DNA of 32,935 nucleotides, taken from positions 1-32,935 of the forward strand of contig JANQIW010000110.1 of the NCBI GenBank assembly GCA_028281945.1, written 5' to 3'. The translations under genes were made by a program, and so were the position numbers. How positions within the stretch are numbered: the stretch's first letter is position 1; every line of letters starts with the position of its first letter. The notes below the pieces were generated by a model. That model saw only the letters and a list, made by a program, of their open reading frames with translations, had not been told where the DNA came from and ran no database searches. This document shows, one piece after another, positions 16,424 through 24,958 of this stretch. The DNA is from Prochloraceae cyanobacterium PL24a_bin.78. Its GTDB lineage: Bacteria > Cyanobacteriota > Cyanobacteriia > Cyanobacteriales > JANQIW01.

Positions 16424-16714
16424 TTAAGTTAGTTCAACTTGGGAACTATCTGTATTATCATCATCAGGCAATGGACAACAATTAACATCGTCTAAACAAA
16501 TTTTTCCCCATTGCAAAGCCCATCTTACTAATTCTATTCTATTTTTTGCTCCCGTTTTAGTCAGAATATTACTAATATGGTTATCAACAGTTCTTTTGCT
16601 AATTTCTAGTTGTTTGGATATTTCCATATTGGTTAAACCATTAGCAACTAAATTGAGAATCTCTAATTCTCGATCGGAAACCGATGCAGGGGGTTTAAAT
16701 TGACCAATAGTCAT
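16424..16714 (-). CDS. pedR: PedR-like small LuxR-type regulator
   Basis: A 96-residue protein that is almost only a GerE/LuxR helix-turn-helix (SDRELEILNLVANGLTNMEI, then SKRTVDNHISNILTKTGAKN). There is no receiver domain. This matches the cyanobacterial regulator PedR (Synechocystis Ssl0564), which controls light-responsive genes according to photosynthetic electron transport and is inactivated via thioredoxin. Cys residues are at 73, 79 and 80. As I recall, Cys80 is the redox-sensitive one in PedR, and it is present here. It is upstream of DUF6391 and psaE on the same strand and divergent from the fructokinase gene. Confidence 0.82.
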   Translation of the reverse strand: MTIGQFKPPASVSDRELEILNLVANGLTNMEISKQLEISKRTVDNHISNILTKTGAKNRIELVRWALQWGKICLDDVNCCPLPDDDNTDSSQVELT

Positions 16715-16816
16715 AGGTATCTCTCTATGTAGTACATTTACTTATTAATTCTACTGATATTCTAGCTAAAAGGTTTAGCAATTTATCAATTTTTAAAACA
16801 AACTCTAAGGAAAGAG

Positions 16817-17791
16817 ATGAAATCATATCCTCGTATTATTTGTTTAGGGGAAATTCTCTGGGATTGTTTAGCTGATGTTGCTGGTCAATCGATGGAGAAG
16901 GTACAATCTTGGACTGCTTACCCAGGAGGTGCTCCTGCTAATGTTGCTTGTGGAGTCACTAAATTAGGTACTCCTGCTGCTTTTGTCGGCTGTGTCGGAC
17001 AAGATGAGCTTGGCTTTGGTTTAGTTAAAAAGTTACAAAGTCATGGAGTAGATTGTACTGGTATACAGTATCATCCATCTGCCCCGACTCGTCAAGTTTA
17101 TGTGTTACGAGATCTTCAAGGTGAGCGTTATTTTGCCGGTTTTGGCCATCTTCCAAGTGATTCTTTTGCTGATGCTTTCCTCCAGCCTCGAGATTTGCCT
17201 GAAAATTTATTTTTACACGCTGATTTTTTTGTCCTTGGAACTCTTGAATTAGCTTATCCTAGCTCTCGTGCCGCTATTTTTCGCGCTCTTCAACTGGCTG
17301 AATTATATAATCTTTCTATAATTGTAGATATAAACTGGCGATCTATGTTTTGGCCGGATGAATCTATTGCTAAACCTTTTATTAAAAATTTGTTAAAATT
17401 TGTGGATTTTATTAAGCTTTCTAAAGAAGAAGCGCTTTGGTTATTTGACAAAACTGATGCTGGGGCGATTGTTCATTCTCAAGGAAATCTAGAAGGGGCG
17501 ATGGTTACTGATGGTAGCAATGAAGTGAGTTATTGTTTGAGCAATAATGAGGGTAAATTTACTCCGATTTCGGTAAATGTTCAAGATACTACTGGTGCAG
17601 GAGATGCTTTTTTAGCTGGTTTTATACACCAATTAGCTATTCACTCCCTTAGTAGTTTGAAAAATCCAGATGTTGCTAGAGATATTATTACTTATGCTTG
17701 TGGTGTTGGTTCTTTGAGTACCACTAAATTCGGGGCTATTTCTTCTCTTCCAACTCCTGAAGAAGTGGAGTTTTTTTTAAGTAAAAACTAA
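16817..17791 (+). CDS. PfkB-family carbohydrate kinase (fructokinase)
   Basis: A 324-residue ribokinase/PfkB-fold sugar kinase. The N-terminal GEILWDCLAD, the signature GGAPANVACGVTKLG at about residue 37 (sugar-binding glycines) and the C-terminal DTTGAGDAFLAGF near 257, with the catalytic Asp and anion hole, are all present. The GEILWD and PGGAPANVA spellings fit fructokinases best: ATP-dependent phosphorylation of fructose to fructose-6-phosphate in sucrose or fructose use. Substrate assignment is by similarity only. AAGGAAAGAG precedes the ATG by a few bases, a good ribosome binding site. It is divergent from pedR with about 100 bases between. Confidence 0.88.
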   Translation: MKSYPRIICLGEILWDCLADVAGQSMEKVQSWTAYPGGAPANVACGVTKLGTPAAFVGCVGQDELGFGLVKKLQSHGVDCTGIQYHPSAPTRQVYVLRDLQGERYFAGFGHLPSDSFADAFLQPRDLPENLFLHADFFVLGTLELAYPSSRAAIFRALQLAELYNLSIIVDINWRSMFWPDESIAKPFIKNLLKFVDFIKLSKEEALWLFDKTDAGAIVHSQGNLEGAMVTDGSNEVSYCLSNNEGKFTPISVNVQDTTGAGDAFLAGFIHQLAIHSLSSLKNPDVARDIITYACGVGSLSTTKFGAISSLPTPEEVEFFLSKN

Positions 17792-17857
17792 AAAGTGATG
17801 TATATTCAGAAAATTATATTATTTTGCTTGGTTAATTTGGTTAAAGATTATTTTTGA

Positions 17858-18655
17858 TTATTCATTCTCCATACCTATAGATTGTTGGTGATATGCCCAA
17901 TAAACTGCTTCTAAAAAAATATTAGAAGTGATTCCTTCGGGTACTTTTTCTAGACCAATAATTTCTTTTAAATCATCAGCTAATTTCCTACTTAATCCCA
18001 CTCTTGCTTCGGGAAGCATATTTTCCCTTCGTTGTAAATATTCACGTATCACAACAAAATCTTCTGGTAATATTTGAGAGAAATCTGCTATCGCTTTTAA
18101 TTCAGTTGCTAAAGCTTTAGCTTCCTTAGAAACCAGAAATTTATTAGATTTATCTCGATTCCCTTCTTGAATAACAACAGTTCCCGCTAACCAATCTCCT
18201 AAGCGTTTTTCTTTTTTTCCTAAGAAAATAAAGAATGCTCCTAAAAAAAATAGTTCATCAACAGGACGAAGTAAGGCACGTAATGCTGCGTGTTGTAATC
18301 TTACTGGTTTTGCATCATCTGCAATAACACGAATTTTGACAAAACGTTTACCAGGTGTTTGTCCTTGCCATAATACTTCAAAGAAAATAAAATAACCTAT
18401 ATAGATGAAGAACAAAATCAATCCCATTATGGCTGTTATCCATAGTTGAATTTGCTCTTGATCTATAAAATTTATTAGTAAATCTGATAAAGCAAAAGAC
18501 ATAATTATCCAAAACAGAAGAAAGATAATGATAATAAAACCTAAAACAAGATAATCAATTATTAAAGCATATGCTCGATTGCCAATTCCTGCTAGCCTAA
18601 ATTCTAACTCGACACTTTCTGGTGTTTGAAGACTAATTTTATTAAAAAATTTCAC
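17858..18655 (-). CDS. RDD family membrane protein
   Basis: A 265-residue protein. RDD domain in residues about 15-165: RLAGIGNRAYALIIDYLVLG opens helix 1, helix 2 is near 70-92 and GQTPGKRFVKIRVI is the connecting block. LQHAALRALLRPVD, a further hydrophobic helix and KRLGDWLAGTVVI close it. The last 90 residues are a soluble, charged extension. It starts 54 bases after the multipass membrane protein gene and is very likely in the same operon. RDD proteins often travel with SpoIIM-family proteins, and one is found 7.4 kb away (26081). Confidence 0.88.
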   Translation of the reverse strand: MKFFNKISLQTPESVELEFRLAGIGNRAYALIIDYLVLGFIIIIFLLFWIIMSFALSDLLINFIDQEQIQLWITAIMGLILFFIYIGYFIFFEVLWQGQTPGKRFVKIRVIADDAKPVRLQHAALRALLRPVDELFFLGAFFIFLGKKEKRLGDWLAGTVVIQEGNRDKSNKFLVSKEAKALATELKAIADFSQILPEDFVVIREYLQRRENMLPEARVGLSRKLADDLKEIIGLEKVPEGITSNIFLEAVYWAYHQQSIGMENE

Positions 18656-18709
18656 TATTTCTCCTCCAGAATTAATCTTTGATGATATTTTATACTATTT
18701 TATTGAGAT

Positions 18710-19636
18710 TTATTGTTTTCTCAAATTCAAACCAATTCCCTCTTTTCTAGATCGTAAATCATAGTAAATAACTGCTCTAAGTATTGGTTCAAAGGGAATA
18801 GAAATTGTTTGTATTAAAATACTAATTGGTAAACTTACTAATAAGTTAAAAATAATAAGGAGAGTTAAATTTGATCGTAATATAATTTGGAATATATTGT
18901 TTAAAATACTAAAAACTATATTAACTGCAAAAGTAAAAACGAAAATAATAATAGAACCAACAACAAAAATAACTAATAAACGTAGAATAAATCCTTTTGT
19001 TAACTTCCAAGTTCTTTCAATAGCTTTTATAGCATTAATTTCATTTTCAACTGCAATGGGCATTGCCATTAATGAAGAAATTATATATAATCGATAAAAA
19101 AGCAAAAGATAAGCTAATAAAGAAATAAAAAAAATAAAAGAAATAAATCCTTGAGAAGGAATTATCAATGATAAAAACCATATAATGGGCACTAAAACTA
19201 ATGTTAAACCTAGAAAACAGAGTAAAGATAGAATTGACATTAATATTGCTGCTCTAAAAAAAACCCACTTTCTGCCTTTGATATAGCGACGGGCATCCTT
19301 TACTGATTCTGGTTGTTGTCTTATTTCTCCATATGCTAAACGGGATAATAACCCTTGCATAGCAAGAAGAATTACCAAAGAATAGATAGCTAATACTATT
19401 ACACTTGGCACTAATATTGGCAAGATGTTTAATATATTTTCAAAACTAACTGGTTGATAGATTAGATAGATTATTAATACTAGAAATATCCAAAATATTG
19501 CTAATTTAGCTATAGTTGATAGAGCTATAAAATAATAGGTTTTGAAGTTATAGCGATAAATGCTTAAACTAGCAGTAATTACATCTCCAACATTTAAAGT
19601 TGTAGGTGGTTGACTTGAGGGTTGATTGTTAGTCAT
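18710..19636 (-). CDS. Multipass membrane protein, RDD-operon partner
   Basis: A 308-residue integral membrane protein with about six hydrophobic segments (roughly residues 34-62, 68-98, 130-160, 163-190, 216-250 and 255-282). The N-terminal cytosolic part is short and Pro/Gln/Ser-rich, followed by LNVGDVITASLSIYRYNFKT, a start typical of membrane proteins related to the glycerophosphodiester-phosphodiesterase membrane domain or DUF975-like group. The AIKAIERTWKLTKGF block before the fifth helix is also typical. No catalytic residues are seen. It precedes the RDD gene by 54 bases. The function is unknown, probably envelope-related by context. Confidence 0.65.
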   Translation of the reverse strand: MTNNQPSSQPPTTLNVGDVITASLSIYRYNFKTYYFIALSTIAKLAIFWIFLVLIIYLIYQPVSFENILNILPILVPSVIVLAIYSLVILLAMQGLLSRLAYGEIRQQPESVKDARRYIKGRKWVFFRAAILMSILSLLCFLGLTLVLVPIIWFLSLIIPSQGFISFIFFISLLAYLLLFYRLYIISSLMAMPIAVENEINAIKAIERTWKLTKGFILRLLVIFVVGSIIIFVFTFAVNIVFSILNNIFQIILRSNLTLLIIFNLLVSLPISILIQTISIPFEPILRAVIYYDLRSRKEGIGLNLRKQ

Positions 19637-19696
19637 GATTGAGAAATATATTAAATCTTACATTTTGTTTGTAGGATGGTACTTTTTAGATTTTAG

Positions 19697-20461
19697 CTAA
19701 GTTTTTACTTTTTTTAGGAATTTTTTTAGAGTTTGAACTATTTTGGCTTTAAAGTTAACATTTGTTTCTAAATTAATAATTTTACTATCGCTTTTAATTT
19801 TAGTAGCCCAAGCCCAATAATCATCTTGAATTGTAAATTGTGAGTAATTAGGATGCTGCATCACGAGAAGGTGAAAGATAAGATTAATATGAGGAGTATT
19901 TAATTCATCTTCACCTAAAGATAAATGATTGATGCCATCGCTAATAGTTTTCCCTGTTAATTTTTCTTGTTCGGCATAAGACCAATTATAATCATCAAAT
20001 AAGATTGTACCATTTTCTTTGAGCAATTTATCTACTAAAAAAAAAGCACAACTATCTATTGTCCAATTTTTAGCACCGTCAATAAAACAAAAGTCATATA
20101 ATGGGGTACAATTTTTGTTTTTGGTTTGTTCTTCTATCTTTTTCTTCAAAAACCAAGTGTATGATGTATTTTCTCTATTTACAGAAACGTATTTTGCTAA
20201 GCCTGTTTTTGCTAATAATTCATCAATAGATGGGGAAAAACTATTGGCTGTGGATTTCAAATCTACTGTGGTTAATTCTCCTTTTCCTAATTCTTCTAAT
20301 GCTGCTGCGATATAACAACTTGATGTTCCATGTGCAAAACCTAATTCTAAAATTCTCTGAGGTTTGGATTTGAGAATGAAGTTATATAATACTTTTGCTT
20401 TAGTGGAAGAAATATAGGGAATTCCTTCTAAATATTGGGCGATGGTTTCAAATTTCATCAA
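19697..20461 (-). CDS. Class I SAM-dependent methyltransferase
   Basis: A 254-residue protein with a Rossmann methyltransferase core: motif I ILELGFAHGTSSCYIAAAL near residue 37, the acidic end of beta-2 in LTTVDLKS, and YDFCFIDGAKNWTID with LKENGTILFDDYNW as later strands. This is the Methyltransf_24-type layout, often found in small-molecule or sugar methyltransferases. The substrate cannot be deduced. The C-terminus is Lys-rich. It lies between the membrane protein and the Tpx-like gene, all on the minus strand, with gaps of 60 and 96 bases. Confidence 0.8.
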   Translation of the reverse strand: MMKFETIAQYLEGIPYISSTKAKVLYNFILKSKPQRILELGFAHGTSSCYIAAALEELGKGELTTVDLKSTANSFSPSIDELLAKTGLAKYVSVNRENTSYTWFLKKKIEEQTKNKNCTPLYDFCFIDGAKNWTIDSCAFFLVDKLLKENGTILFDDYNWSYAEQEKLTGKTISDGINHLSLGEDELNTPHINLIFHLLVMQHPNYSQFTIQDDYWAWATKIKSDSKIINLETNVNFKAKIVQTLKKFLKKVKT

Positions 20462-20557
20462 TAACTAATAATCGAGAATTCTAATTAATACATATTCTCT
20501 TATTATATCAAATATTGATCCTCAATAGTTAATAATTTAAAGTCTTGATTTTTAGAT

Positions 20558-21064
20558 TTAATTTAGAGATTGGATGGCTGTTAATACTTCTGAATAATTT
20601 GGTTCTCCTGGTATGGGGGATATGATTTCAGAATAAATTACTATATCTTCGCGATCGAGTACATATACAGAGTTTGCTAAAAGACTAATTTCTTTGATTA
20701 ATAACCCCCAACTTCTGGCAAAATCTAGGTCTTTATAATCTGATAAAAACTTTATATTGGTAATTTCTTCCGATATAAGCCAGCGATTTTGGGCAAAAGG
20801 TAGGTCTGCTGAGATAACATAAGTCACTAAATTACTTTTAATTTCTACTAATAAATCTCTAAATTTTCTAATTTGTCTGGCAAAAATTTCTATATCGACA
20901 GAAGGTAATGTAATTAATAAACGAATTTTCCCTCTAGATTCGGCAATCGGCATGACTGGCAATAAGTTAAAATCCCACAAGCGAACATTACGAGCCGGTT
21001 TTCCTTCATTTAATTTTAAGCCGATTAAAGTCATGATTTGATGGTTAAAAGTTATCTTTGCCAT
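20558..21064 (-). CDS. Tpx-like peroxiredoxin-fold protein with no cysteine
   Basis: A 168-residue protein aligning along its length with thiol peroxidase Tpx: KPARNVRLWDFNLLPV, LLITLPSVDIEIF, ISADLPFAQNRW, FLSDYKDLDF, YGVLI-like WGLLI, VYVLDREDIVIY and EPNYSEVLTAI. Known Tpx enzymes have the peroxidatic Cys at position 61 (TGVC) and the resolving Cys in RFCG. Here these are Phe61 and Leu96, the Thr before the peroxidatic Cys is Ile58, the usual Arg of the ARAV block is Asn131, and the whole protein has no Cys. The reading frame is intact. It therefore cannot be a thiol peroxidase and may be a scaffold or binding homologue. It lies downstream of dxs on the same strand. Confidence 0.8.
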   Translation of the reverse strand: MAKITFNHQIMTLIGLKLNEGKPARNVRLWDFNLLPVMPIAESRGKIRLLITLPSVDIEIFARQIRKFRDLLVEIKSNLVTYVISADLPFAQNRWLISEEITNIKFLSDYKDLDFARSWGLLIKEISLLANSVYVLDREDIVIYSEIISPIPGEPNYSEVLTAIQSLN

Positions 21065-21159
21065 TATTTATAATGAAACTTATCTTTTCAATTTAATTAA
21101 AATCTATATAATAAAATATATTTTTAACTTTTATTTGTTTTCTTTGACTTATTAAGTAT

Positions 21160-21189
21160 AAAAAAACGTCACCATTAAGACTGATGACG
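21160..21189 (-). terminator. Intrinsic terminator of dxs
   Basis: On the minus strand CGTCATCA (21189-21182), a 7-base loop, TGGTGACG (21174-21167) and then seven T. The stem is eight base pairs with one G.T wobble. It lies 12 bases after the dxs stop codon. Confidence 0.85.
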
Positions 21190-21200
21190 CATGAAAAAGA

Positions 21201-23111
21201 TTAACTATTAACAGGAGACAATTGCTTACTAAAGAAAGTCTTGAGGATTTCCTCCGCGATTTGAGGGCTAGTCAAACCCAAATCAGCCTTAGATTCATCA
21301 GGTTTAGCATGATCCACAAGTGAATCAGGAATACCAAAACGCTTAAGAGAAACCAAAATATCATTATCTAATAAAGCTTCAGCAACAGCGGAACCAAAAC
21401 CACCCATCAAGCAACCTTCTTCAAGAGTAACCACTTTGCCGATACTCTTAGCGAGAGGGAAAATCAAATCAGTATCTAAAGGCTTAACGAAACGAGCGTT
21501 AATTACTGTAGCTTGAATACCATGTTCACTGAGAATTTCTGCTGCTTGTGAAGCTGTTTGAACCATTGAGCCATAACCTAGTAAGAGAATATCATCTCCA
21601 TGACGGAGGATTTCAGCTTTACCTATAGGTAATTCTTCCCAGCCTTCCTCCATGAGAGGTACACCAATTCCATTACCACGAGGATAACGCATAGCGATGG
21701 GTCCATCTTGGTAATTTATTCCTGTAACCACCATTTGTTGTAATTCTGCTTCATCTTTAGGAGCCATGATTACCATATTAGGGATACAGCGAAGATAAGC
21801 GATATCATACAAACCTTGATGAGTGGGACCATCTGCACCGACAATTCCGGCACGATCTAAACAGAAGAAGACCGGTAACTTTTGAATACAGATATCATGG
21901 ATAATTTGATCGTAAGCCCGCTGTAAAAAAGTAGAATAAATTGCAGCAACTGGGATCATTCCTTCACAAGCCAAACCAGCAGCCAGGGTTACTGCGTGTT
22001 GTTCAGCAATACCCACATCGATATATTGTTGAGGTAATTTCTCTTGTAATTTATTTAAACCCGTACCTGTTGCCATAGCAGCGGTAATTCCGATTATTTT
22101 AGAATTGTTTTCTGCTAGTTTAGTCAAGGTATGAGCGAAAACTTTAGAGTATTTAGGAGGTTTAGGTTTGCTAGAAGGAAGAGCCTTACCAGTGGCGAGA
22201 TTAAAAGGATTTTGAGCGTGATAACCTACTTTATCTTGTTCAGCGATTTCATAACCTTTACCTTTAGTAGTGGCTACATGAACTAATACTGGACCTTTTA
22301 CTTTATGTGCGTGTTTAAAGGTTTCCATTAATTCCTCTAAATTATGACCATCGATAGGACCAAAATAAGTAAAGCCTAACTCTTCAATAACTGCTCCTAC
22401 TTTAGATACAGCAAGACGTTTCATTCCTTCTTTAAAGCGGTGCATTTCTGGAGAGAGGGAATCACCGAAGAAGGGTAAATGCTTAAATTGTTCTTCTAAA
22501 TTGTCGCTGAAAAACTGAATAGGATCACTCAGACGTACTTTATTAAGATAACGAGAGATGGCACCGACATTGGGAGAAATAGACATTTCATTATCATTAA
22601 GTACTACCATGAGGTTAGTATCGGGTAAATGGCCTGCATGGTTAATGGCTTCTAAAGCCATACCGCCAGTAAGTGCGCCATCTCCAATAATGGATACAAC
22701 TTTAAAGTTTTCTCCTTTGGCATCTCGTGCTAATGCCATTCCTAACCCTGCGGAAATACTGGTAGAAGCGTGGCCTGCTCCAAAATGATCGAATTTACTT
22801 TCACAGCGTTTGAGATACCCTGCGATACCGTTTTTTTGTCGTAGAGTGTTAAAGCGATGGTATCTGCCTGTGAGCATTTTGTGGGGATAGGCTTGATGGC
22901 CTACATCCCAGATTACTTTATCTCGATCTAAATCTAGGGTTTGATATAAAGCGATGGTAAGTTCTACTACTCCTAATCCGGGTCCTAAATGCCCTCCACT
23001 GGTTGCTACTGTTTCTAAATGCTTTTCTCTGATTTGACGGGCGATGTTTTCGAGTTGACGAATTGATAAACCATGTAACTGGTTGGGATGTGTTATTTCG
23101 CTTATGTGCAT
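21201..23111 (-). CDS. dxs: 1-deoxy-D-xylulose-5-phosphate synthase
   Basis: A 636-residue thiamine-diphosphate enzyme that condenses pyruvate and glyceraldehyde-3-phosphate to make DXP, the first step of the MEP isoprenoid pathway that feeds carotenoids, phytol and quinones. The family blocks are in order: [52 protein letters not shown] (GDG of the thiamine-diphosphate site), [38 protein letters not shown], and [15 protein letters not shown] (catalytic arginine loop). Full length for the family. The start [12 protein letters not shown] is typical of cyanobacteria. A clear terminator follows. Confidence 0.98.
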   Translation of the reverse strand: MHISEITHPNQLHGLSIRQLENIARQIREKHLETVATSGGHLGPGLGVVELTIALYQTLDLDRDKVIWDVGHQAYPHKMLTGRYHRFNTLRQKNGIAGYLKRCESKFDHFGAGHASTSISAGLGMALARDAKGENFKVVSIIGDGALTGGMALEAINHAGHLPDTNLMVVLNDNEMSISPNVGAISRYLNKVRLSDPIQFFSDNLEEQFKHLPFFGDSLSPEMHRFKEGMKRLAVSKVGAVIEELGFTYFGPIDGHNLEELMETFKHAHKVKGPVLVHVATTKGKGYEIAEQDKVGYHAQNPFNLATGKALPSSKPKPPKYSKVFAHTLTKLAENNSKIIGITAAMATGTGLNKLQEKLPQQYIDVGIAEQHAVTLAAGLACEGMIPVAAIYSTFLQRAYDQIIHDICIQKLPVFFCLDRAGIVGADGPTHQGLYDIAYLRCIPNMVIMAPKDEAELQQMVVTGINYQDGPIAMRYPRGNGIGVPLMEEGWEELPIGKAEILRHGDDILLLGYGSMVQTASQAAEILSEHGIQATVINARFVKPLDTDLIFPLAKSIGKVVTLEEGCLMGGFGSAVAEALLDNDILVSLKRFGIPDSLVDHAKPDESKADLGLTSPQIAEEILKTFFSKQLSPVNS

Positions 23112-23371
23112 ATTGACTGATTCTCTAATATATGCTATGAAAATTTGCTATTTGATCTTGTTGAGATTTTAGCTGTACTTTGATTAATAAGGTACAGAAA
23201 TAGGGTACGTAGTTTCTATTAATGTAATATTTGTTAGCAATTTGAAAATTACATCAAGATGAGGCAATTATCCAATCTTTGACAATGGTGTAAATGAAAG
23301 TCAAGTTTATACTGAAGATTGGGAAAAATCCTCTGTTACTATTTTAGCTAATTATGTTCATTATTAACGAT
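23112..23371. other. Spacer with a possible coding remnant
   Basis: The dxs promoter side is AT-rich without an obvious motif. On the plus strand, codons 23263-23364 read GNYPIFDNGVNESQVYTEDW and onward to a TAA at 23365. They are preceded in frame by TGA and lack a start codon. This looks like a short gene remnant but is too small to be sure of. Confidence 0.3.
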
Positions 23372-23851
23372 TTAGACAATTTCAAATTCTAATTGTTGCT
23401 CTTGTTTGAAATTATAGGTATAATGGTCTACTTCATTGGTATCGCTAAGTTCTAAGTTATAGAAGTCAACGATTTCATGATCGAAATGAGGTCCGGCGTG
23501 CCATGTACCTACTTCTAGTTTAATAAAACAATTGCCTGGGATTTCAAAGGCTTGGATTTTATCTATTTCTGGAATGTCACCTTCGCAAGGTGGAGCTACT
23601 GCCATTAACCATTTTTTCCCTTCTAAAGAGCCTAAACATTGGGTACATTGACTGTGTCTGGTGATGGCATGAAATTTCCGCCCTTTTTTGTCTAAGCGCA
23701 TAATATAAAATCTGGGTATTCCTTTTTGGAGGTTTAATTGTGCATCGTCTTCGTCATATAGTTTGCCATCTTTTGATGGGGTAATTAATTGCCCGTAGGG
23801 TTTAAATGTTTCTACTGTTATTTTTTCTGCTGTTAGTTTAATGGTATTCAT
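23372..23851 (-). CDS. allA: Ureidoglycolate lyase family protein (AllA-like)
   Basis: A 159-residue protein with the AllA cupin-like pattern: ETFKPYGQLI near the N-terminus, RHSQCTQCLGSLEGKKWLMA, a Pro-rich VAPPCEGDIPEID and the FIKLEVGTWHAGPHF metal/substrate region. AllA converts ureidoglycolate to glyoxylate and urea in allantoin degradation. In cyanobacteria it often stands without the rest of the pathway, and no other allantoin gene is in this window. There are four Cys (68, 71, 89 and 108 by count). The gene is isolated, 260 bases from dxs. Substrate assignment rests on family similarity. Confidence 0.82.
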   Translation of the reverse strand: MNTIKLTAEKITVETFKPYGQLITPSKDGKLYDEDDAQLNLQKGIPRFYIMRLDKKGRKFHAITRHSQCTQCLGSLEGKKWLMAVAPPCEGDIPEIDKIQAFEIPGNCFIKLEVGTWHAGPHFDHEIVDFYNLELSDTNEVDHYTYNFKQEQQLEFEIV

Positions 23852-23902
23852 TTATTGATTTCTTTTTCTTTAAGATCATTAAGTATATTACTAAAAATTT
23901 AG

Positions 23903-24060
23903 AGTGGGGAGATAGGGAGACTTCTGCTTACCCAGAGGCGGAAGCCAACGGTTGACAAGGGGGAGTGGGAGAATGGGGGAGTGGGAGAGTGGGGGAGTGG
24001 GAAAGTGGGGGAAAATAACTAATACCAAATTTATAAAATGATGATAGAGTTAAAGATATC
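23903..24060. repeat. Hairpin, decamer array and dispersed AT motif
   Basis: CTTCTGC (23921-23927) pairs with GCGGAAG (23938-23944) with one wobble. It is followed by irregular GGGAGTGGGAGAATGG units up to about 24015 and by TAATACCAAATTTATAAAATG and ATGATAGAGTT at 24033-24060. The order of G-rich decamers then AT motif is as in the other composite copies, but the AT motif is inverted relative to those at 14375 and 30738. Confidence 0.65.
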
Positions 24061-24198
24061 CAAAACCTGCTAATTCCAACCTCAAAAACCATCTTCCTTG
24101 TGCTCCTTGTCTTCCTTGTCTCTCCCCAGCCAAGTATTTCATACTTTTGGCAAAATGATCTAATTAGGTGGATTATTAAAATTATAATATTTCGGTAA

Positions 24199-24366
24199 AT
24201 CCTATTATTATTTTGGAAAATTGATGTTAAAACTCATACAGGAATTGTTTTAAGAGCAAATCAAACCAGTAATCAATTAAAATCCATTGATAGAAGTTTG
24301 AATTTTCTGGTTATCAACCACCAATCAGAAATTTTAGTAGTAGAATGTAACAAAACTTATTTCTAA
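24199..24366 (+). pseudogene. Possible C-terminal remnant of a lost gene
   Basis: Fifty-five codons without a stop, preceded in frame by TAA at 24196 and closed by TAA at 24364. The last 40 residues look like natural protein (LKSIDRSLNFLVINHQSEIL, then VVECNKTYF). No start codon and no family recognised. The 5' part overlaps a sequence similar to the AT-rich dispersed motif, as if a repeat had replaced the front of a gene. Confidence 0.25.
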
Positions 24367-24584
24367 GCTAGGATAAATTTTTTGTAGTTATGTTGCAAGA
24401 TAAATATTTATCTTTCAATTTAATAGGGATGTATCCCAAGATTCTACCTATTTATGCTAGATTCTTCTTGTAAAGAAATCAATTATAATTGCCTAACCAA
24501 GAGCAACCTAAGGAAATATGCCGAAAAATATCTTATCAAATAATAAAATGAATAAATCTTAACTGCTAAGTTAGTTTAGGAATT

Positions 24585-24593
24585 TGGTATAAT
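24585..24593 (+). promoter_or_regulatory. Extended -10 promoter of the antitoxin gene
   Basis: TGGTATAAT is an extended -10 element (TGn followed by a perfect TATAAT). It lies 63 bases upstream of the ATG at 24657. No good -35 is seen, as is usual for extended -10 promoters. Confidence 0.45.
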
Positions 24594-24656
24594 ATAATTA
24601 GGAACAAACACAAGGAAATTTGATCGAAAACCTTAAAAATAAAAGAATTATTAATT

Positions 24657-24881
24657 ATGAAATTAAAATTGAGAAAAATTGGAAACTCTATTGGAATAAC
24701 TTTTCCTAAAGAAATTCTTGATAAATTACAAGTAAATGAAGGTGAAGAACTTTATCTAACTGAAACTCTAGATGGAGTTGAGTTGAGCGTTTGGAATCCT
24801 GAATTCCAACAAGTTATGGAAGCAGCAGAAGTAGTAACCTGTGGCCACTTTAACTGTATGAATGAATTAGCTAAGTTCTAA
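24657..24881 (+). CDS. MazE/AbrB-type antitoxin, orphan
   Basis: A 74-residue protein with an N-terminal SpoVT-AbrB swapped-hairpin domain (KLRKIGNSIGITFPKEILDK, then LQVNEGEELYLTE). It resembles the antitoxins that pair with Doc/death-on-curing toxins, which read like this and then end in a toxin-binding tail of the type YRNALRELAK. Here the tail ends MNELAKF, but the preceding part (VVTCGHFNCM) differs and contains two Cys. Such antitoxins normally sit directly before their toxin gene. Downstream here are only 77 bases of AT-rich sequence and then the convergent Uma2 gene, so no toxin is present. It may be a solitary regulator. Confidence 0.75.
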   Translation: MKLKLRKIGNSIGITFPKEILDKLQVNEGEELYLTETLDGVELSVWNPEFQQVMEAAEVVTCGHFNCMNELAKF

Positions 24882-24958
24882 AAATCATTAAAATACCAAG
24901 ATAAAATTTATAATAGTTTTATTTTTTACACTTTTAAAAATTTATAATCAAGTGAATT

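Larger units (their letters stand above)
23852..24656. other. Long intergenic region with repeats and a coding remnant
   Basis: About 800 bases. 23921-23944 forms a small GC-richer hairpin, 23945-24015 is a decamer array (GGGAGTGGGAGAATGGGGG-like), and 24033-24060 is a copy of the AT-rich dispersed motif. 24199-24366 is an open plus-strand stretch ending in TAA with protein-like codons (LNFLVINHQSEILVVECN) but no start codon. An extended -10 promoter for the antitoxin gene lies at the end. Confidence 0.5.
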
